A stretch of 64,000 bases of DNA from Flaveria trinervia (lineage: Eukaryota > Streptophyta > Magnoliopsida > Asterales > Asteraceae), in the NCBI GenBank assembly GCA_025506515.1, contig CM046447.1:85804748-85868747 (forward strand), written 5' to 3'. Each line of letters begins with the position of its first letter. The first letter of the stretch is position 1. Below are positions 22,590 through 33,619 of this stretch, piece after piece. Made by a program: the position numbers and the translations under genes. The notes under the pieces are model-generated. The model had not been told where the DNA came from. It searched no databases and saw nothing but the letters and a program-made list of their open reading frames with translations.

Positions 22590-25500
22590 CTAATGTCTTG
22601 TTTTCTTCATTACCTCCTCATATTTCTTGTACTTGTCCTCTTTTGTGACTCCCACGTGAATATCAAACGCGAAGCAAAGTCTTATGAAAATTTGGAACTG
22701 GAGGGCCTGTACAATATCTTGCGTATCATAGACAGTGGCCTTGTAAAGTGTATAGACATCATTTTCAGACAAGTTGGTAAGCCACATCGGGTCGAATACT
22801 CTGATTGTATCCATTTGGCCCTCTTTATTTAGAACTATGACCGCTTCTACTATTCTCCAATCGTAGTACCACCACTTAAAGTGTGGTGTGAAATCCTTTG
22901 TCATTTCCCGGAGTGGGATTCTTGACATTATGCGCGGAGGATTCCACTTCAACACTATCTTTGGTTTTCCAGTAATGGCATCCATCTCAGACCTTCTAAT
23001 ATACCTTGTAGGTTGTTGAGGTCTGAAGTTAATCCACCTAGTGTGGTACTCTTTCTTTAGGGCAGCCTCAAACCAGCCTGACATCTTTCTCGGGTCAGCA
23101 TACAACAGCTTCAGTTGGCTAGCTGGTTGAGCTCAAAACCTGGTAGAGTCTTTAGATCATGTGGAAATCTAAAGTACTCTATGCCCTTCTCCCTCTTAAC
23201 GGCATAAACGTTAAGATCATCAAAATATGCCCATGCTATAATCCTACCCGAACCTTAAGATGTTTCTGACTCTGTAGATCTTGGTGTACGCATCCTTCTT
23301 CGGTGCAGCACGTTGGGCTCTAACTTCTTTAAAACATGGAGCCCATTCAGCCTTACGGATATCAACATCATCCTTTGAGGCTTGGGCCATTTCCTCTGTC
23401 TTCTCTGACTCTTGCTCCATTTTGTCTAACACCTCAAATGTATCACTGACAAGGGATTCACCCAGATTGGGAACCACATTGCCCTCATTGTCAGCCTACT
23501 GAGGATAGTGCTCTGCAGTGACATCTTCAATCTCTATTTCATCAACGTCATTTAGCTCGTCATCACAGGTAGAATTACATGTAGGAGCATCTTTCACTAT
23601 TTCATCAGGATTGAGCTTGAAAATTTCTGTCAGTTGCTCGTTTGATAGATCATGAATTATTTCCCCTTCTTCAGGGGTATAACTCACTGACCTTCTGACA
23701 ATCCCTTGCAGATCAAGAACCATTGTGAGTTGAGACTTGACCTGCTGAAGGGGAGCAATATCAAACTCATCTCTTTTGTAATTGGATCTGTTGATTTACA
23801 CATTCACACTCAAATCATTAGTAATTTATCAAACGAAATGCATTAACTTAATATAAACATTTAATACATGGTTTTTCAATACAGAATACAAAAGTAAATA
23901 AATACATAAACATCTACTATTGCTTTTATCCTGAATACGGCTCATCACATGGAGGTGCAGAAGCAGAAGTTGGCAGATCTTGTCTGTTCTTTGATCTTTT
24001 CTCTTCCCTGGAGCTGAGACAGATTCAGCTGCTTCTCCTCTGTCAGTGTCATCATCTTCGTGCCATTCTTCAGTTTTCTCTTCGTCAGTTTCACTCTCAT
24101 CATCATCATCATTTCTGTCCCCATCCCTTATCTTAATGGCTCCTCCTTCGATCCTTTCAGCTTTAGCAAAATGGTCTTTTTAGCCTTTTCCAACTCCTCT
24201 ATTTTCTTCCCTGAGGTGACGCTTTGAGCTTGGAGAAGGGGTATCTCGTTGCTCTGGGCAGTCATCTGTCGGGCCTGCCTTTCTATCACTTGAGCCTGCT
24301 CTGCAATTTGGTGAGTTTGTGCAGCAGTCAGGTCAGTAAGCTGGCGGATTTGGGAGGCCTTTTCCTCATCGGCAGCCAGCAATCGCATTACCATTCTGTT
24401 TAGTGCCGACAACTGTTCTTCTACCGCAACTGTAGGTAGAGGTGATCTGTAAGTGAATAAGGGATAGGCTGAGGGCTCGTTTGGTGGCTAGTGGTGGTGG
24501 TGGTGGTTGTGGTGAATATCGGGTCAGGTCGGGATGATAGTGGTGGTGAGTGAGGGGTGAATGATGTAGTGTGGCTGGGATCTGTATTGTGGTGGTCGGT
24601 CTGGTGGTGTCTGTGGTTGCTGTGGGGGCTGTGGTGGCTATGGTGTGGATGGTGTGCCTGAAGAGGTGGTAGTGGTGGTGGTGGTGGCTGTAGTGGCTGA
24701 GGTAGTAGTGATGAAGGTCAAACGACGCTTCTTCTTTGGTTTCTGCCCATGGGGTTGAGCCATCCATTTTCTCCTCATTCCCTCGAGGTGGATGCTCCCC
24801 CTCCTACCCTGCCGATTGACCCGAGCATAGGTCGGGTCGGTCTCTGTCTCTCCAGAGTCTCTTGGGTGCTCACCAACCACCGAAGCCCTGTACTGTGGGA
24901 ACCACTTTTCTTCCCACAGTCCTGGTGAGGGGCTCCTCATCAGACTCTTCTTCTTCTACTTCTGTCTCAAGGACAAAATCATAATGAAACCCAGCTGATT
25001 CGGTAACTTCTGCAGCCGGGCGGATGCTGGAGGCACGACATCAGACGTAGTGCTCTTTGTGGAACAGGCATATTGTCTCCGGCACCCCACTATCATCATC
25101 ATCTGAATCATCAGTGGGTAGGACAATTGGCTCCACGTCGGAGTCACTATCCTCGTGACGCCATTGGCGTCTCCCGGTGCCACATAACTTTCATCTGCTA
25201 AATGGCCAATCAGCCTCTTTGCCTGGGGCTTCACTTGCTTGCCCCGGTACACCACCATCCTACCCAAAGTAGTGTCATCCATAAGTTCCAAAGTCACTGC
25301 ATCGTGACTTTCTTGGGGAGCAGAGGCAGCTTCTCATTGAATATCATCTGAAGAAACCTTGGATACATACAAAAACCCTTTCCCTTTTGCTTCAATGTTC
25401 TCTACCAAATAAGCAAAGATCATATTCGAGAAGCTGAAGGGTGGTACAGCACCAGAGCCACGAAGGCATTTTGTATCTGATCTGATAGGTCATCGAAACC

Positions 25501-25966
25501 ACCCCTTCTCGAAGAAATGCACTTAAGAATCACATGTGCCAGATATTGTATTGTGGGCAAAGGTTGCTCTTATTTAGAACCCCCGAGTTAATGTCCCCGC
25601 ATACTTGATTCGAAGGAAACACCCTCTCACTGTCAAAGGATGTAACTTAGTGGGGTGAGTGGAGTCATCCCCAAACTCAAGGATTCTCTGGATGTCAGTA
25701 GCGGTAATGTCGATAGCTGACCCATAATGGTGCTTCGGATGCTGTATGGCTCACGAGAGCGATCCACTGAGGCATTCTCCCAGTGCCTGGTGTAGTGATT
25801 TGTAAGGCGTGCACGGTGTAGATATAGCCTTATGTATCCGTGAGCGTTTGAGGAAGGCTATAATCTCGGAGAACTTGGCCCCGTTTCGAGTTGTGTGGTC
25901 CAAATGGGCACATATGTTGTGCTTTGGATTAAGAGACCATCTGTCAGCCATTTTTCTGAAACACAA
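22590..25966 (-). pseudogene. Additional ORF 3' of pol in copia copy B (gag-like/env-position ORF)
   Basis: Sense-oriented with pol. It likely begins at ATG 25951 (MADRWSLNPKHN), followed by FSEIIAFLKRSRIHKA. Later blocks are DITATDIQRILEFG, ISSRRGGFDDLSDQIQNAF and CMYPRFLQMIF (25700-25330). Then come an acidic/Pro-rich stretch, a basic patch GQKPKKKRRLTF (about 24740), a Thr/Ser/Pro-rich part, a coiled coil (24412-24128; QIRQLTDLTAAQTHQ) and a C-terminal block (23105-22590; KIVLKWNPPRIMSRIPLREM, FKWWYYDWRIVEAVIVLN). The pattern resembles, from memory, an extra ORF common in copia-type polyproteins of Asteraceae, sometimes auto-named longin-like. Its role is unknown. Several in-frame stops and shifts break it; the last 171 codons are open. 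Confidence 0.62.
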
Positions 25967-26040
25967 AACACATGATCATTAGTACATAATACATCAGAAT
26001 TCAGTTCTAAGTGTAGTGTTTCACTTCCATTCTGATTCAT

Positions 26041-26935
26041 TCATGCGAATGAATCATGCGACTGGGGTCATTCGGTTGTTCTTAAGTACGACTGAGTTCA
26101 TTCAGTTGAATGAGACATGCGATTGAGTTCAATCTGCCGACTGAGTCTTCGATTGGTTCAGTCGGCCGACTGAACTCATTCGGGTGGTTCATTAGGCCGA
26201 ATGACCCAATCGCAAGGTTCAATCGTGCGATTGGAGTTCATTCGAACGACCAGTCGCTTGCCCCACTGTTCGATCGCCTGTGGGTCGAATCTTGACCAAT
26301 TTAAGTCATTTAACAGTGTTTAATGGTCCATTAGACTCGCCTACTTGTCACTAATAACCTATTAACTTAATTTTAACATTTTGCTTAGTTTACGGAGGTG
26401 ATTGGGTCATTCACAGTTCGGTTCTTGATTCAATCGAGTGTCTCTTATGTAGGTTCTTTAATCTTCTAATTTTGGTAAGATTCAAGAGTAATGTACCTGT
26501 AAAATCATCACTCGAATGTAAGAAACTCAACAGCAATGTAAATCAGGGTCTGTAGCAATTTTTGGCAGAGTAACGGGAAGAATGCGATTTGGGGTGCGAT
26601 TTTGGTGTGATGAGGAACATGCGATCGACTGAGGCCTTCAATACTGAACCTAAGTTCAATCGGCCGACTGGCCTCATTCGCTCAGTTCATTCGGGCGACT
26701 GAGTCTCAGTCGTACGATTGGCCTAGTCAATCGCATTCACGGCGACTGAGTCTCAGTCGGTCGACTTCCTCATTCGGTCTCTTTCATTCGCATCTTCAGT
26801 TGACCGACTGAGCCTCAGTCGGTCGACTGCTTCATTATCCCCTTCTATTCGGTCGAATGGATCATTCTCATGTCCATTCGGCCGATTGGGAGCCATTCGC
26901 ATAGTTGGTCCATAACCATGATCCAATCGTGCGAA
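26041..26935. repeat. CANTCG/CGANTG dyad arrays in copia copy B (two clusters)
   Basis: Clusters at 26041-26290 and 26610-26935 match those in copy A. Full dyads include cagtcggccgactg and cagtcggtcgactg, with CATTCG, CAATCG and CAGTCG halves mixed. The variable third base of the half-site (CANTCG) is matched in the opposing half (CGANTG) in many units, which suggests that pairing is maintained. Confidence 0.7.
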
Positions 26936-28640
26936 TGGGTCACACTTAGTGAGTTTACAGTCATTTGAACATTTTACTTTTAAGACCCTTTTAACTTTTG
27001 ACAATAAACATTATAAGCTCTTAACCAATTCAGTCACCTCAGACGTGACTTTTAAAACACGTTGTCACTCTGACGTGACTCTTTAAACTTTGAAAAACAT
27101 GTGGCCATCTCAGACATGACCCTTTAGGTGAGTTAATTCCATTCTGATTTTCCTGATGTAGTCCGACAGACACACACGCTAAAAGATTAAACTAGAACTT
27201 AAATTAAATACACAAAAAATTTGTTTTGGACTTTTGTGAGAGATAAACCCTAAGATGGAAATCACGGGATTGGTCCGGAATCGAAAGCTTCAACTTAGAT
27301 TGACCACACCTGGACCAATTCAATTTTGGAACCATATAAGGAACATCAAATCATTTGGGACTTGTTATCAAAATCTTTCGATACTCAATTCTTGGTGTTC
27401 ATCCACCGAGTCATCAGCAGCTTTAGGGAATCATACTGGAACTCTTAGATTACCACATTGATTTGAACTTTCAAGAATTGCCAGCCACAATGATTGTCAA
27501 TATGTTTGTCCACTTAAATCCATACACAGACTCTTGACTCAAACCGGTGATTGTTTTTGGTTTATTTAATTCAACGAACATTGTGGATCCCACACTTATA
27601 TGGTAATCAACATCCCTCAGGAGCTTTTGAGCGGTCTACGGTATTGTTACAAGAAGAGACTATTCTTAGAGCTTCATAGAGAAACCAGTCCTCAGGTCTA
27701 GTGCCATCGCACAGCAAAGAGGCGGAAAACAACAATGAATTCTAGAATATCTAGGTTATGCTTATCTCGGGTCAGTGCCATCGCACAGCAGAGAGGCACA
27801 CAACCTATCTCCTTGTTAGAGCAGCTTTTATTTTGCACCAAATGCACCAACAACATAGGTCATTAGCTTGATAGCATTTTCTTTCATTTTTTTCGTGCTT
27901 TGCTCTATTTATGGTCATTCGCACACATTTGTGGCGTTTACATGCTCATTACCCCTTATTGGAATATATTGATTGTGTTACCAGTGGAAGATGGAAGCCC
28001 ACAGTCAGTTGAAACTAGTTTGATCTTGAGATCACCAGTCCCGGCTAATCATCTATTGTGTTGAATCTACTGACATATCAATTGTGGTCTAGCAACCTCT
28101 AGGTCTACTCTCATTGTTTACCTTAGGAGTTACACGTTTTCTATCATCTCCCTTTTATATTGCTTAGACTACAACCAGACTTATACTTTGATTTTTTCAT
28201 CTTTTCTAAATTAGGATTTTAAAGTCCCTCTTGACTTGTTCCTGTGTACTATCATATTCCAAAGGGTTTGAATCGGTATCACAGATACGTTCTACCTTGT
28301 ATCAGCTTTCCACTCCTTCTCCCTCGGTTCTCTTTTTTTTTTTAATGTTGCTTGCTGACTTATTCTCCCCCTAAAATACTAAAATCAAACCTGGTTTAAT
28401 TATTTTAGGATTTTAATAAACAGCAGAATAACATGAGTTTAATTTAAACAGACTAAAAAAACAAATAAAATAAAATAAAAAAAAAAATTAACTAAACTAC
28501 ATCGGACTACACATGATCATCATCAGAATAACATCACTTCTCTTTTTAACGTCGTTGACCTCTAGCAGATATTGAAAACGTGGTTTATCAAAGGCTTTAG
28601 TATAGAGGTCAGCGCGTTGAAAATCAGTATTAATTTTTAC
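26936..28640. other. Non-coding region between pol and the extra ORF, copia copy B
   Basis: No recognisable coding motif. The direct repeat gtgccatcgcacagc occurs near 27700 and 27775, and tctgacgtgactcttt-like units occur at 27035-27125. A run of T/A homopolymers (28330, 28450) marks the edge toward RNase H. Confidence 0.5.
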
Positions 28641-28648
28641 CACATCAA

Positions 28649-29725
28649 TTAAGTTCTTTTCGAAACAATCTCGTATGAATGATATTTAATACCGATATGT
28701 TTGGTCTTAGGATGTTGGACCGGATTTTTAGTTACTGCAATTGCAGCAGAGTTATCTACAAAAATAGGAGTAGAATGGAACGTTAAACCGTAATCCCGCA
28801 TTTGCTGTTGAATCCAGATGATTTGTGAACAGCAACTTGCAGCAGCAACATATTCGGCTTCACAGGTTGACAATGCAACCGATGTCTGCTTCTTACACTG
28901 CCATGTAATTAATCTTCTCCCAAAGAATTGACACCCTGCTGATGTAGACTTGTAGTTCATCTTGCAGCCTCCGTAGTCCGAGTCACTATACGCCGTGAGC
29001 TCAAAATCATCATCATGAGGATACCACACCCAAGTGTGGGTGTACCGTTTAGATAGTGAAAAATCCTTTTGACCCCGATCAGATGATTGACCTAGGTTTA
29101 GCCTGATATCTAGAACATAAACATGTCGCATACATGATATCAGTCTAGAGGCAGTGAGATACATGAGGGATCCAATCATTCCTCGGTACATCGTGGCATC
29201 CACAAGATCTCCATTTTCATCAGGTGCAATGTCGTGATTCGTAGCCAGTGGAGTACCGGCAACAGATGCATTCTCCATGTCAAAGCGATTTAGAATGTCT
29301 CTTACGTACTTGGTCTGATGTAGAAAAATCCCATTTGGTGTTTGATCCACCTGTAGCCCGAGAAAGAACTTCATCTCCCCCATAGCACTCATCTCAAACT
29401 CTTTCTGCATAACTGCTTCAAATTCTTTGCATAACTCTTCGTTCTTTGAACCGAAAATTATGTCATCAACATAGATTTGTACGAGCAGTAGGTCGCCATC
29501 TTTTTCTTTAATGAACAGCGTGCAGTCAATGACTCCCCTGCGAAAGCCGTGTTTCACACAGATGAGTCGAGAGTTTCTCATACCAAGCTCTTGGAGCTTG
29601 ATGAAGCCCGTATAAAGCCTTGTCGAGTTTGTAGACTCTATCCCGATGATAAGGATCTTCAAATCCCTCGGGTTGACTGACATAACTGTTTCTCTAATTT
29701 CCCCATGAAGAAATGCACTCTTCAC
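28649..29725 (-). CDS. Copia reverse transcriptase (catalytic part) and RNase H, copy B
   Basis: One open frame of 358 codons covering the second half of the copia RT and the RNase H. RT landmarks are MKSAFLHGEI near the start and the active-site block LVQIYVDDIIFGS (about residue 130). These are followed by MGEMKFFLGLQVDQTPNGIF and YVRDILNRF. RNase H shows LTAYSDSDYGGC, STSAGCQFFGRRLITW, STCEAEYVAAASCCSQIIW and DNSAAIAVTKNP near the end. The YVDD motif and the RNase H Asp and Glu positions are intact. A garbled stretch (residues about 15-55) suggests local frame errors. The frame lacks the RT N-terminus, which is in 29748-30071. Confidence 0.88.
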   Translation of the reverse strand: MKSAFLHGEIRETVMSVNPRDLKILIIGIESTNSTRLYTGFIKLQELGMRNSRLICVKHGFRRGVIDCTLFIKEKDGDLLLVQIYVDDIIFGSKNEELCKEFEAVMQKEFEMSAMGEMKFFLGLQVDQTPNGIFLHQTKYVRDILNRFDMENASVAGTPLATNHDIAPDENGDLVDATMYRGMIGSLMYLTASRLISCMRHVYVLDIRLNLGQSSDRGQKDFSLSKRYTHTWVWYPHDDDFELTAYSDSDYGGCKMNYKSTSAGCQFFGRRLITWQCKKQTSVALSTCEAEYVAAASCCSQIIWIQQQMRDYGLTFHSTPIFVDNSAAIAVTKNPVQHPKTKHIGIKYHSYEIVSKRT

Positions 29726-29747
29726 ATCTATTGATAGACTTTAATCT

Positions 29748-30401
29748 TCATGTACGATGCATAGGCAAGGAAGATACGAATTGCTTCCATCCTTGCCACG
29801 GGTGCAAACCCTCATTGTAATCAATTCCCTCGACTTGGCGAAATCCCTGAACAACTAGTCGAGCCTTGTTCCTGATAATGATCCCTTGGTCATCTTTCTT
29901 GCATTTTAAAACCCATTTGGTGCCAATGACCTTAGCACCTTTAGGTCTATCAACCAGAGACCATACACCTAACTTCTTGAACTGGAGAAGTTCTTCTTGC
30001 ATTGCACTCACCCACGCCTCATCATTTAGTGCTTCACTGACATATTTTGGCTCACCTGTGAGACAAAACACCGATAGGCACCATCATGGATATATCCCTT
30101 TTCGATAGAGAGGCATAATCAGTTGAGTATAGCTGATTTCGGGTTTGTACTCCTGATCGGACATCCCCATGACATTGTCTAAGGGATGATAAACGTTTAG
30201 ACGTGATCCTGGAGTAGTAGGAACAGCTACCTCAGAGCCAAGATGATGAACATTTGTTCTTCCTGAGGTAGTTGGAGTTTGAGGCTCTGACGTTGAGGTT
30301 GCACCACTGGTAGATGCTTGTGGACTTTCAGGAACTGGAACCTGTTCCTCCTGACTGTTCTGGTTAGCTTCTTCAGCTTCATTTTTCAGAGGAGGTGTCA
30401 C
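29748..30401 (-). pseudogene. Copia integrase-RT linker and RT N-terminus, copy B
   Basis: 30401-30084 is a Ser/Thr/Pro-rich linker (PVPESPQASTSGATSTSEP) typical of the region after the copia integrase. 30071-29748 carries the RT N-terminal signature: ALNDEAWVSAMQEELLQF, VIGTKWVLKCKKDDQG and RNKARLVVQGFRQVEGIDYNE. It then leaves frame (ending LHPWQGWKQF in place of the expected FAPVARMEA-type text). A one-base shift near 29820 explains this. It is identical in copy A, so the shift may be real. Confidence 0.8.
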
Positions 30402-30621
30402 TGTCGTCGATTACTCCCCCTGAATGAGTAGATGATTCTCCCTGTGAGCTAGATGTTGGTGGATTCAGCTATCATACATCATCGTGTAGCTAATTCGTCA
30501 TCCGAGGGAGAGAGAAATTTGAATGACTTGAAGAATCCATCATAGTCAAAGAAGTAGGTGGGTCCTTTGCCAGTAGGTGGTGTGGTGAATCGTTGAACAT
30601 CAACATTACACCAAACTTCTA

Positions 30622-31165
30622 CTAGACCTGTTGAGTTATTGTAAACCGCTTGTTAGGTATGTTGTATCCTAGAAAGATGCCTTCATCTGCCTTCTCGCTG
30701 AATTTACCTTCTTGTGTCTTCTTCAGAAGTGTGCATGCGCCCCAAATGGTTCGAGATACTCCAAGTTCGGTTTGCGTCTTTGTAGTAGCTCGTAACATGT
30801 TTTTCCATGACGCTTGACTATCAGGACTCGATTCAGTGTATAACATGCATTTGCCACTGCCTCATTCCAGAATTGGATAGGCAGTTTCGAGTCTGCCAGC
30901 ATAGTCCGTGCTGTCTCTATCAAGCTTCTGTTCTTTCTCTCAGCACATCATTCATCTGAGGTGTGTAAGCAGAAGTGAATTGATGCACAATCCCCTTTTC
31001 CTTGCAGTATTCCTCCATCCAATGGTTCTTGAATTCCGTTCCGTTGTCTGAACGTACTTGTCTAACTTTCAGCTTGTAGAGAGATTCCAGTGTGGTTACT
31101 AACTCCTTGAATGATTCAAATGTTTCTGATTTGGATTTCAGAAACATTACCCAAGTCGCCTGCAA
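30622..31165 (-). pseudogene. Copia integrase catalytic core and C-terminal region, copy B
   Basis: Three overlapping frames. 31165-30920 has KVRQVRSDNGTEFKN with the second catalytic Asp, and FTSAYTPQMN. 30923-30723 resumes at MIETARTMLADSKLPIQFWNEAV. 30846-30622 has EGKFSEKADEGIFLGY, the usual end of the copia integrase. The segment with the catalytic Glu (GVVERKNR-type) is scrambled as NDVLRERTEA by a frameshift near 30925. The enzyme would insert the cDNA; as read it is broken. Identical breaks occur in copy A. Confidence 0.82.
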
Positions 31166-31848
31166 TGCTCTGTACTGACTGGACAGAACAGATCCATGTG
31201 TAGAAGTTCAAGAGGAAGTTCTATTGAATTAACTTTCTTTTCCTTATGAGACTTCTTTGTCTGTTTACCTTTCTTGCAAGCTATACAGAAATCAGAAAGC
31301 TGAAAGTTCTTGACATTTACACCTCTCACCAGATCCTTCTGAATCAAGTGATTCATCTTCCTTTGACTGATGTGTCCCATTCTCCTATGCCAGGAGATGG
31401 AGTCTTTTTCAGTAGCTTTGGATAGAAAACACTGAACCTCATGATCCATTGTAGAAGCTGTTGACAGATCCAAGACATAAAGATCTTTATATCTTGAAGC
31501 AGTCATCAAAACTTGGTCCTCTGGGATCACGTAGTCTTTCTTCAGTACGTAACACTTCTTGTTGTCGAAGATGACTTTAAATTCCTTATCACATATTTGA
31601 GAAACAGAGAGTAAATTGTTTTGAAGTTGCTGGACGTAGTTCACCCTATCAAACTTAACTTTCTGATTTCCAACTTCTCCCTGAGCTGTGATATATCCTC
31701 CCTTGTTTCCAGCAAACGAAACATGCCCTCCTTTTATTTGTTTGACATTTGATAAAAGAGCTATGTTTCCTGTCATGTGCCTGGATGCTCCGCTGTCTAC
31801 TATCCACGTGTTAGTTTCAGCACTGTATTGAACAACCTGCACATACAA
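31147..31848 (-). CDS. Copia aspartic protease, GAG-pre-integrase and start of integrase, copy B
   Basis: A 233-codon open frame. Protease active site WIVDSGASRHMTG lies at residues 15-27, followed by GHVSFAGNKGGYITAQG. The GAG-pre-integrase zinc-binding region has SWHRRMGHISQRKMNHL (about residue 150) and FCIACKKGKQTKKSH, giving the HH-CC set. The integrase core starts at LELLHMDLFCPVS, where a Gly is usual before Pro and Cys stands here. The frame then breaks at 31165, where RNase-H-fold strands should follow. In copy A this frame is split near 20000. Confidence 0.88.
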   Translation of the reverse strand: MYVQVVQYSAETNTWIVDSGASRHMTGNIALLSNVKQIKGGHVSFAGNKGGYITAQGEVGNQKVKFDRVNYVQQLQNNLLSVSQICDKEFKVIFDNKKCYVLKKDYVIPEDQVLMTASRYKDLYVLDLSTASTMDHEVQCFLSKATEKDSISWHRRMGHISQRKMNHLIQKDLVRGVNVKNFQLSDFCIACKKGKQTKKSHKEKKVNSIELPLELLHMDLFCPVSTEHCRRLG

Positions 31849-31957
31849 GGTAAAGGATTAGTTTAGGTTAGGAACCCAAGCCTTTACTGGCTTGGGTTTC
31901 CCAGAGGCATCACACATCATAAATTCAACCCATTGACCCTTAGAAGGTGAGGGTAGC

Positions 31958-32680
31958 TCAGGTTCCTTTTGTCATCATTACCAGACATAGAGATTGGCTT
32001 CTCTTTCCATAAGCCAGATTTGTGCAATGTCTGTTGTGATAAACAGTCGACTGGCTAACGGATTGAACTTTCTGTTCACTAGTTCTTCTAGGTGGAGTTA
32101 AAGAGCTCCTCTTAGAAGCCCTAGGTTTTGAGTCCTGAAGTGCAATCTTCTTCCTAGGTGTCTGATAATGAGGACAGTAGGAAGCAATGTGTCCACATTC
32201 TCCACAGTTGTAGCACGCCCTGCTATCAACTTTATGATTAAACTTTCTTTGTGGAGACGTGTGTGACACTCTAGTAATATCACTCACTTTAGGTTTTGAC
32301 TCTGGTTCTTTTGATGTGTTTACTGGTTTACCAAAATTAACTGATTTAACCTGTTTGACATCCTTTTCGTTTTGGTTAATTGATCTTTGATTTGAAGTAT
32401 GTGAAAGGTGATCCTTAAAAGCCCTTTTTGGTTCTGATTTGACTTTGTTAGAACCTGACTTTAAGTTAACCTTTTCAAATTCCTTTTCCAGATTAACACA
32501 ATGCAATTTACCCTTTGCCTTTGAAGTGGTCTCCTTTTGTTTGTTTCCAGTGTCAATAGATGAACATAAGGAATCTGGATCACTAACAAGAGGAGTAGAC
32601 ACTACATGATCCTTGATGGGATTACTATTTATAGGTCTAGTTTTAGGGTTCATCAAAGTCTCAGGTGGTGGCGGAACCAC
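31958..32680 (-). CDS. Copia gag, C-terminal zinc-knuckle segment, copy B
   Basis: A 240-codon frame, Lys/Ser-rich and low complexity, with a full CCHC knuckle CYNCGECGHIASYCP (about residues 153-167) and a basic stretch after it (TPRKKIALQ, RASKRSSLTPPRRTS). It binds the genomic RNA in the particle. It is continuous with the coiled-coil part in copy A; in copy B two single-base losses near 32710 and 32825 separate them. Confidence 0.8.
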   Translation of the reverse strand: MVPPPPETLMNPKTRPINSNPIKDHVVSTPLVSDPDSLCSSIDTGNKQKETTSKAKGKLHCVNLEKEFEKVNLKSGSNKVKSEPKRAFKDHLSHTSNQRSINQNEKDVKQVKSVNFGKPVNTSKEPESKPKVSDITRVSHTSPQRKFNHKVDSRACYNCGECGHIASYCPHYQTPRKKIALQDSKPRASKRSSLTPPRRTSEQKVQSVSQSTVYHNRHCTNLAYGKRSQSLCLVMMTKGT

Positions 32681-32888
32681 TTTATAACCCAGTCCCTCCC
32701 CGTTGTTCCTTCTTTCACTAAATGTTGGACTATGTGCGACGAACTAGTCCAACTATGCAGTTTCTGTTTTAGTGAATTTACTTCTACTTCTAGAACTGCC
32801 TTTTGCTTCTTAGTGTCTTCTAGGAGTTTAGATAATACCTAATGTCATTAGCTTGATTAAGGCAACTACTTCGGTTTCCCTAAGCTGT

Positions 32889-33619
32889 TTAGTCAAAAGG
32901 TCTATTTTCTTTATAACTGAGCTCATTTTGTTTTAATACCCTATTAGCCTCAGTGCATAGATGCAAATCTTTTATCAAGTTATCATTATGATCTAATAAC
33001 CTAGCAAATTTAGCATCTATGCTATTCCTAAAGGCATCACAATCAGAACAAGCATGATTATTAAACATTGTGTCAGTAGTACTTACCTGAGCCGATTCAG
33101 AAGCGTTTGCCATCAATGCAATATCAGATGATTCTGATTCTTTTGCTTCTGTCTTTTCTGTCTTTGACATGGTAGACTCTACTTTTGGCTTGTAACTGAC
33201 CTCGGTTGCAGTTGCTTCTTCACTATGTGACATTGCTATCTCAACTGCTAGATCTCCTTCACTAGCGGAATCACTATCAATATCTTCTACATTTGCAATG
33301 TTTGATTCCCCTGGTGAGACAAACCTAAAGCTCCAATCCTGTCCTTCATCATCATGAGCAGTCAAGGCTTTTGAGTCCTTGTTTGAGGAAGTAGAACTGG
33401 TAGTTTGCTTTTCTAGACGAGTGAAGGATGAGACGGGTTCCCGTTCCCAGTCTTCTTTGGCTTCACACATTCTCTCTTGAAGTGCCCCTTTTCACCATAG
33501 TTAAAGCAGGTCACTTTACTCTTGTCGAAGCCAAAGGTGGTATACTTAGTAGCAACCAAGTTCTGTCCAGTCTTTTTCACAAACTTCTTCGCCCTCCGGA
33601 CAGCACTGCTAAGGCCCAC
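32889..33619 (-). pseudogene. Copia gag, middle part: degenerate first zinc knuckle, acidic linker and coiled coil
   Basis: 33619-33413 holds VTCFNYGEKGHFKRECVKP, a CCHC knuckle whose second Cys reads Tyr (TAT, one transition from TGT). 33470-32889 (193 codons) follows with WEREPVSSF, an acidic Asp/Ser/Glu linker (NVEDIDSDSASEGD, EKTEAKESES) and the start of the coiled coil (FARLLDHNDNLIKDLH). A gag with two knuckles separated by a coiled coil is unusual for short copia gags. Only the downstream knuckle is intact. Confidence 0.7.
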
